Part shown: positions 61,025 to 64,000 of the stretch, piece by piece
Layout of the letters: the number at the start of each line of letters is the position of its first letter
Numbering within the stretch: position 1 is the stretch's first letter
Assembly: GCA_024639185.1 (NCBI GenBank)
Contig: JAHEIW010000003.1
Location: 44,247-108,246, forward strand
DNA length: 64,000 nucleotides
Reading direction: 5' to 3'
Source of the DNA: Deltaproteobacteria bacterium
Lineage (GTDB): Bacteria > Desulfobacterota > Desulfobacteria > Desulfobacterales > JAHEIW01
The notes under the pieces: generated by a model
What the model was told of the DNA's origin: nothing
Seen by the model: only the letters and a program-made list of their open reading frames with translations
Databases searched by the model: none
Program-made: the position numbers and the translations under genes

Positions 61025-61528
61025 ATGGGCGTAAACGATCATAAAAAACAGGCACCCCCATCCGTTGCACTGGGCATTATTACGGTATCCACTACCCGGG
61101 CGCTCAAGAACGACACCAGTGGTCAATGGATCCGCGAGCAGGCTGAAAAAAAAGGTCACACCGTCGTTTTTCATCATGTCATACCGGATGACGTGATAAA
61201 AATTGCCACCACCCTCAATGACGAGATTTTAAAATCGAGTCCCGAGGTGGTTCTTTTGAGCGGCGGTACCGGGATTACTAAAAAAGATGTGACCATTGAA
61301 GCCGTCAGCCCGCTCTTTACCAAAGAGCTGAGCGCATTTGGCCCGCTGTTTGCCAAACTCAGCATGGAAGAGATCGATTCCGCCGCCATCATGTCCCGCG
61401 CCATTGCAGGTCTTATCGGCCGTACAGTTGTGTTTTGCATGCCGGGCAGCCTCAATGCCTGCAAACTGGCCTGCACGCGGCTGATTTTTCCCGAGCTGGG
61501 TCATCTGGTCAAGCACGCTAACGACTAA
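61025..61528 (+). CDS. moaB: MoaB/Mog-family molybdenum cofactor protein
   Basis: LGIITVSTTRALKNDTSGQWIREQAEKKGHTV, VVLLSGGTGITKKDVTIEAV, FCMPGSLNACKLACTRLIFPELGHLVKH. Confidence 0.94.
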   Translation: MGVNDHKKQAPPSVALGIITVSTTRALKNDTSGQWIREQAEKKGHTVVFHHVIPDDVIKIATTLNDEILKSSPEVVLLSGGTGITKKDVTIEAVSPLFTKELSAFGPLFAKLSMEEIDSAAIMSRAIAGLIGRTVVFCMPGSLNACKLACTRLIFPELGHLVKHAND

Positions 61529-61765
61529 AAAACCTATCTTAAAAATGCATTTAAAATTATATGGTTGAGCCCGTTACCGGTTTGCCCGTTTGCCGGTTGA
61601 AGACAATACATGACAGTATCCCATTCCATACGGGCGCAACGGGCCGAACCGATTCTAAAGCGCTTCTCCAGTTCCATAATCAAGCTACATTTCTCATCTC
61701 GACTTGCGTTTCCATAAACCATCCCCATGTTATTCTCGCGGTTATAATCATTAAGAGGAGGTAGC

Positions 61766-62152
61766 ATGATGGATGAAGCCCCCCAAATTATCGATCGTGA
61801 TGACCCTTATGAAAAATACGCAAATGGGGTGGTGTTTGACTCGAACACAGGCCTTGAATGGTTGGCAGGGCCGGGCAAAAACATGAGTTGGAAGGAAGCT
61901 CAGGAATGGACCGAGAATCTTGAAATCGATGGCCGCGGTTGGCGAATGCCCACCCGCCAAGAGCTCGAAACACTTTATCAAGAGGGAAAAGGAAAACGTA
62001 ACATGACCCGGTTGCTGGAAACCCCTTCCTGGTGGGTTTGGTCAGCGGAGCCTGTTGATGGCCTATCGTCCAGCCTCTTCGATTTCAGCCATGGGACCCG
62101 GGATTGGCAATCCAGAACTCCTCGCGCCTATGCCGTACGCGTTCGCAAGTGA
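61766..62152 (+). CDS. DUF1566 (Lcl-like) domain protein
   Basis: GVVFDSNTGLEWLAGPGKNMSWKEAQEWTENLEIDGRGWRMPTRQELETLY; AGAGGAGGTAGC RBS. Confidence 0.85.
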   Translation: MMDEAPQIIDRDDPYEKYANGVVFDSNTGLEWLAGPGKNMSWKEAQEWTENLEIDGRGWRMPTRQELETLYQEGKGKRNMTRLLETPSWWVWSAEPVDGLSSSLFDFSHGTRDWQSRTPRAYAVRVRK

Positions 62153-62255
62153 CGGTTTAAGGATTTAATTCCCGAACCCCTTTTGAAATTAAAGCAAAGG
62201 AGTGGGATCGGAAGAAATGCAGGGTTTGCGTTAACAATCATTCAGTGTAATTCAA

Positions 62256-63836
62256 TCAGCTGTCTGCCTTTTTTTGCAGGAAAGGATCGCGCAGGCCCTT
62301 TTTATAGATTTTTCCCGATCCGGTTTTGGGCAGCTCTTCCAAAAAAGTGATGGTTTTGGGGGCCTTGTAGGCGGCTATATGCTCTTTGCAAAAGGCGATG
62401 ATTTCCTCAGCGGTGGCAGTTTCACCGGTTCTGAGCGCCACAGCGGCATTGACGGCTTCCCCCCAGCGTTCGTCCGGCACCCCGAAAACAGCAGCTTCCA
62501 GTATCTTGGGATGCATGTACAACACGTTTTCAACTTCGGTGGAGTAAACGTTTTCTCCACCGGTCACAATCATGTCTTTTATGCGATCCACAATGTTGAC
62601 ATAACCTTCCGAATCCAGGGTGGCCAGATCCCCGGTGCGCAGCCAACCATCGCTAAACGCAATGGCGGTTTCATCGGGCTGGTTCCAGTAGCCGGGCGTA
62701 ATGGTATCTCCGCGCACCCAGATCTCCCCCACCTGCTGCTCATCAGCCGCAATCGGATATCGCTGCTCGTCAACGACTTTAAGATCCACCCCGATGGCCG
62801 GCCGGCCGGTTTTGGATTTATATTTTAATTGGGCATCCGGTGGCAGTGCTTTCAAATGCGCTTTTAAGATACTGAAAGTCAAGTACGGGCTGGTTTCAGT
62901 CATGCCGTAGGTCTGAATATAATCGCTGCCCAGGGTTTCCATGATGCTTCTGACCAGCTCGGGCGCAATCGGAGCGCCCCCGCTTAGAATTTCCCGCAGG
63001 CTGGAAAAATCATAATCGCCCACCCGGGGGTGTTTGATCATCAGGTTGAGCATAGTGGGGATTAAATTGCTCAGCGTTATCTTTTGTTCTTCGATGGTGG
63101 CCATGACGGCTTCGGCCTCAAATTGAGGGACCATTACATGCTGCGCGCCGACCCAGGTAATGGCAAATATGGCCCAGGCATCAGCCAGATGAAACATCGG
63201 GGCAATATGGCCCCAGACGTCGGTGTCCACCAGCTTCAGCTCTGCAATGGTCCCCAGGGCGTGGCTGCAGACATTTTTATGGGTGAGCATGACGCCTTTG
63301 GGACGCCCGGTTGTACCGCTGGTGTAGTACAGGTGGGCCACCTGGTGTTCATCAACCATTACGGGTTCAAAAGTACCAATACTTGTAGAAATGGCATCCT
63401 CATAGCTATGGCACGCAAGCGGAAATGATTCATTCGAAGGAGTGCCAATCCAGATAATGCCCTCAAGGGGCACACCTTCTTTTAATACGCCCCTGACGAC
63501 ATCGGCAAAGCGCGTCGCTGCAATTAACCAGCGGCTGCCGGCATCGTTTAAAATGTAAGCGACCTCCCGGGCGGCCAATCGGTAATTGAGGGGATTGAGA
63601 ATCGCACCGATTCCGGCAGCGGCATAATAAGATTCCAAAAAAGTATGCGAATTGACTTCCAGAATGGAGATGCGATCTTGTGGACTAATTCTCTGTTTTT
63701 GAAAATAGCGGGCCAATCCGGCTACGCGTGTACCAACCTGTTGATAGGTATACGATCGGTCACCGTCGATGACGCCAATCCTTTCAGGATATAAATCCAG
63801 TGCTTTTCCGAGGGTCATCCAGATGTTCACAATCAT
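62256..63836 (-). CDS. Acyl-CoA synthetase (AMP-forming, long/medium-chain type)
   Basis: LYYTSGTTGRPKGVMLTHKN, TYGMTETSPYL, DGWLRTGDLATLDSEGYVNIVDRIKDMIVTGGENVYSTEVEN, LPKTGSGKIYKKGLRD. Confidence 0.95.
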   Translation of the reverse strand: MIVNIWMTLGKALDLYPERIGVIDGDRSYTYQQVGTRVAGLARYFQKQRISPQDRISILEVNSHTFLESYYAAAGIGAILNPLNYRLAAREVAYILNDAGSRWLIAATRFADVVRGVLKEGVPLEGIIWIGTPSNESFPLACHSYEDAISTSIGTFEPVMVDEHQVAHLYYTSGTTGRPKGVMLTHKNVCSHALGTIAELKLVDTDVWGHIAPMFHLADAWAIFAITWVGAQHVMVPQFEAEAVMATIEEQKITLSNLIPTMLNLMIKHPRVGDYDFSSLREILSGGAPIAPELVRSIMETLGSDYIQTYGMTETSPYLTFSILKAHLKALPPDAQLKYKSKTGRPAIGVDLKVVDEQRYPIAADEQQVGEIWVRGDTITPGYWNQPDETAIAFSDGWLRTGDLATLDSEGYVNIVDRIKDMIVTGGENVYSTEVENVLYMHPKILEAAVFGVPDERWGEAVNAAVALRTGETATAEEIIAFCKEHIAAYKAPKTITFLEELPKTGSGKIYKKGLRDPFLQKKADS

Positions 63837-64000
63837 TTCCTCGCTTGTAATATTCCTACAGGGCCAATTTGCATTAAGTTCTTATAATACATAACCTTTT
63901 TGAAAGCCAAGTCCAAAATTATTGCGATTTGCCTAAAGATATGGTTGAAATGAACATACAGGTCACAACCTTGTGCCAACAGCCAATGGGATGTGGTTAA

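Overview
64-kb chromosomal window from what looks like a sulfate-reducing Desulfobacterota (Desulfobacterales-like) bacterium. Lineage is inferred from reductive-type dsrAB-dsrD, a tetraheme class III cytochrome and gene content. Main blocks: (1) gyrB-dnaN with an AT-rich upstream region and a split RdgC-like gene pair; (2) a PHP/Endonuclease Q-type nuclease fused to a UvrD/PcrA helicase; (3) a zone with truncated genes (HDOD fragment, truncated left-handed beta-helix protein, SDRs, YqgE); (4) pdxST with a divergent MocR/PdxR-type regulator; (5) a short HU-like gene missed by the ORF track; (6) a glycogen operon (debranching enzyme, phosphorylase, synthase, eukaryotic-type branching enzyme); (7) a CdaA-YbbR single-chain diadenylate cyclase; (8) the dsr locus: TPR gene, uncharacterised 392-aa gene, leader uORF, dsrA, dsrB, dsrD, dsrN, then a methyltransferase with a DsrD-like N-terminus; (9) tat, Moco and acyl-CoA ligase genes. 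The intergenic regions carry several unrelated families of long imperfect palindromes. They also carry many mini-arrays with strict 7- or 8-nt period but different unit sequences, one of them inside dsrN. No transposase, CRISPR array, rRNA or tRNA was recognised. All homology calls are from memory and motif reading; no searches were run.
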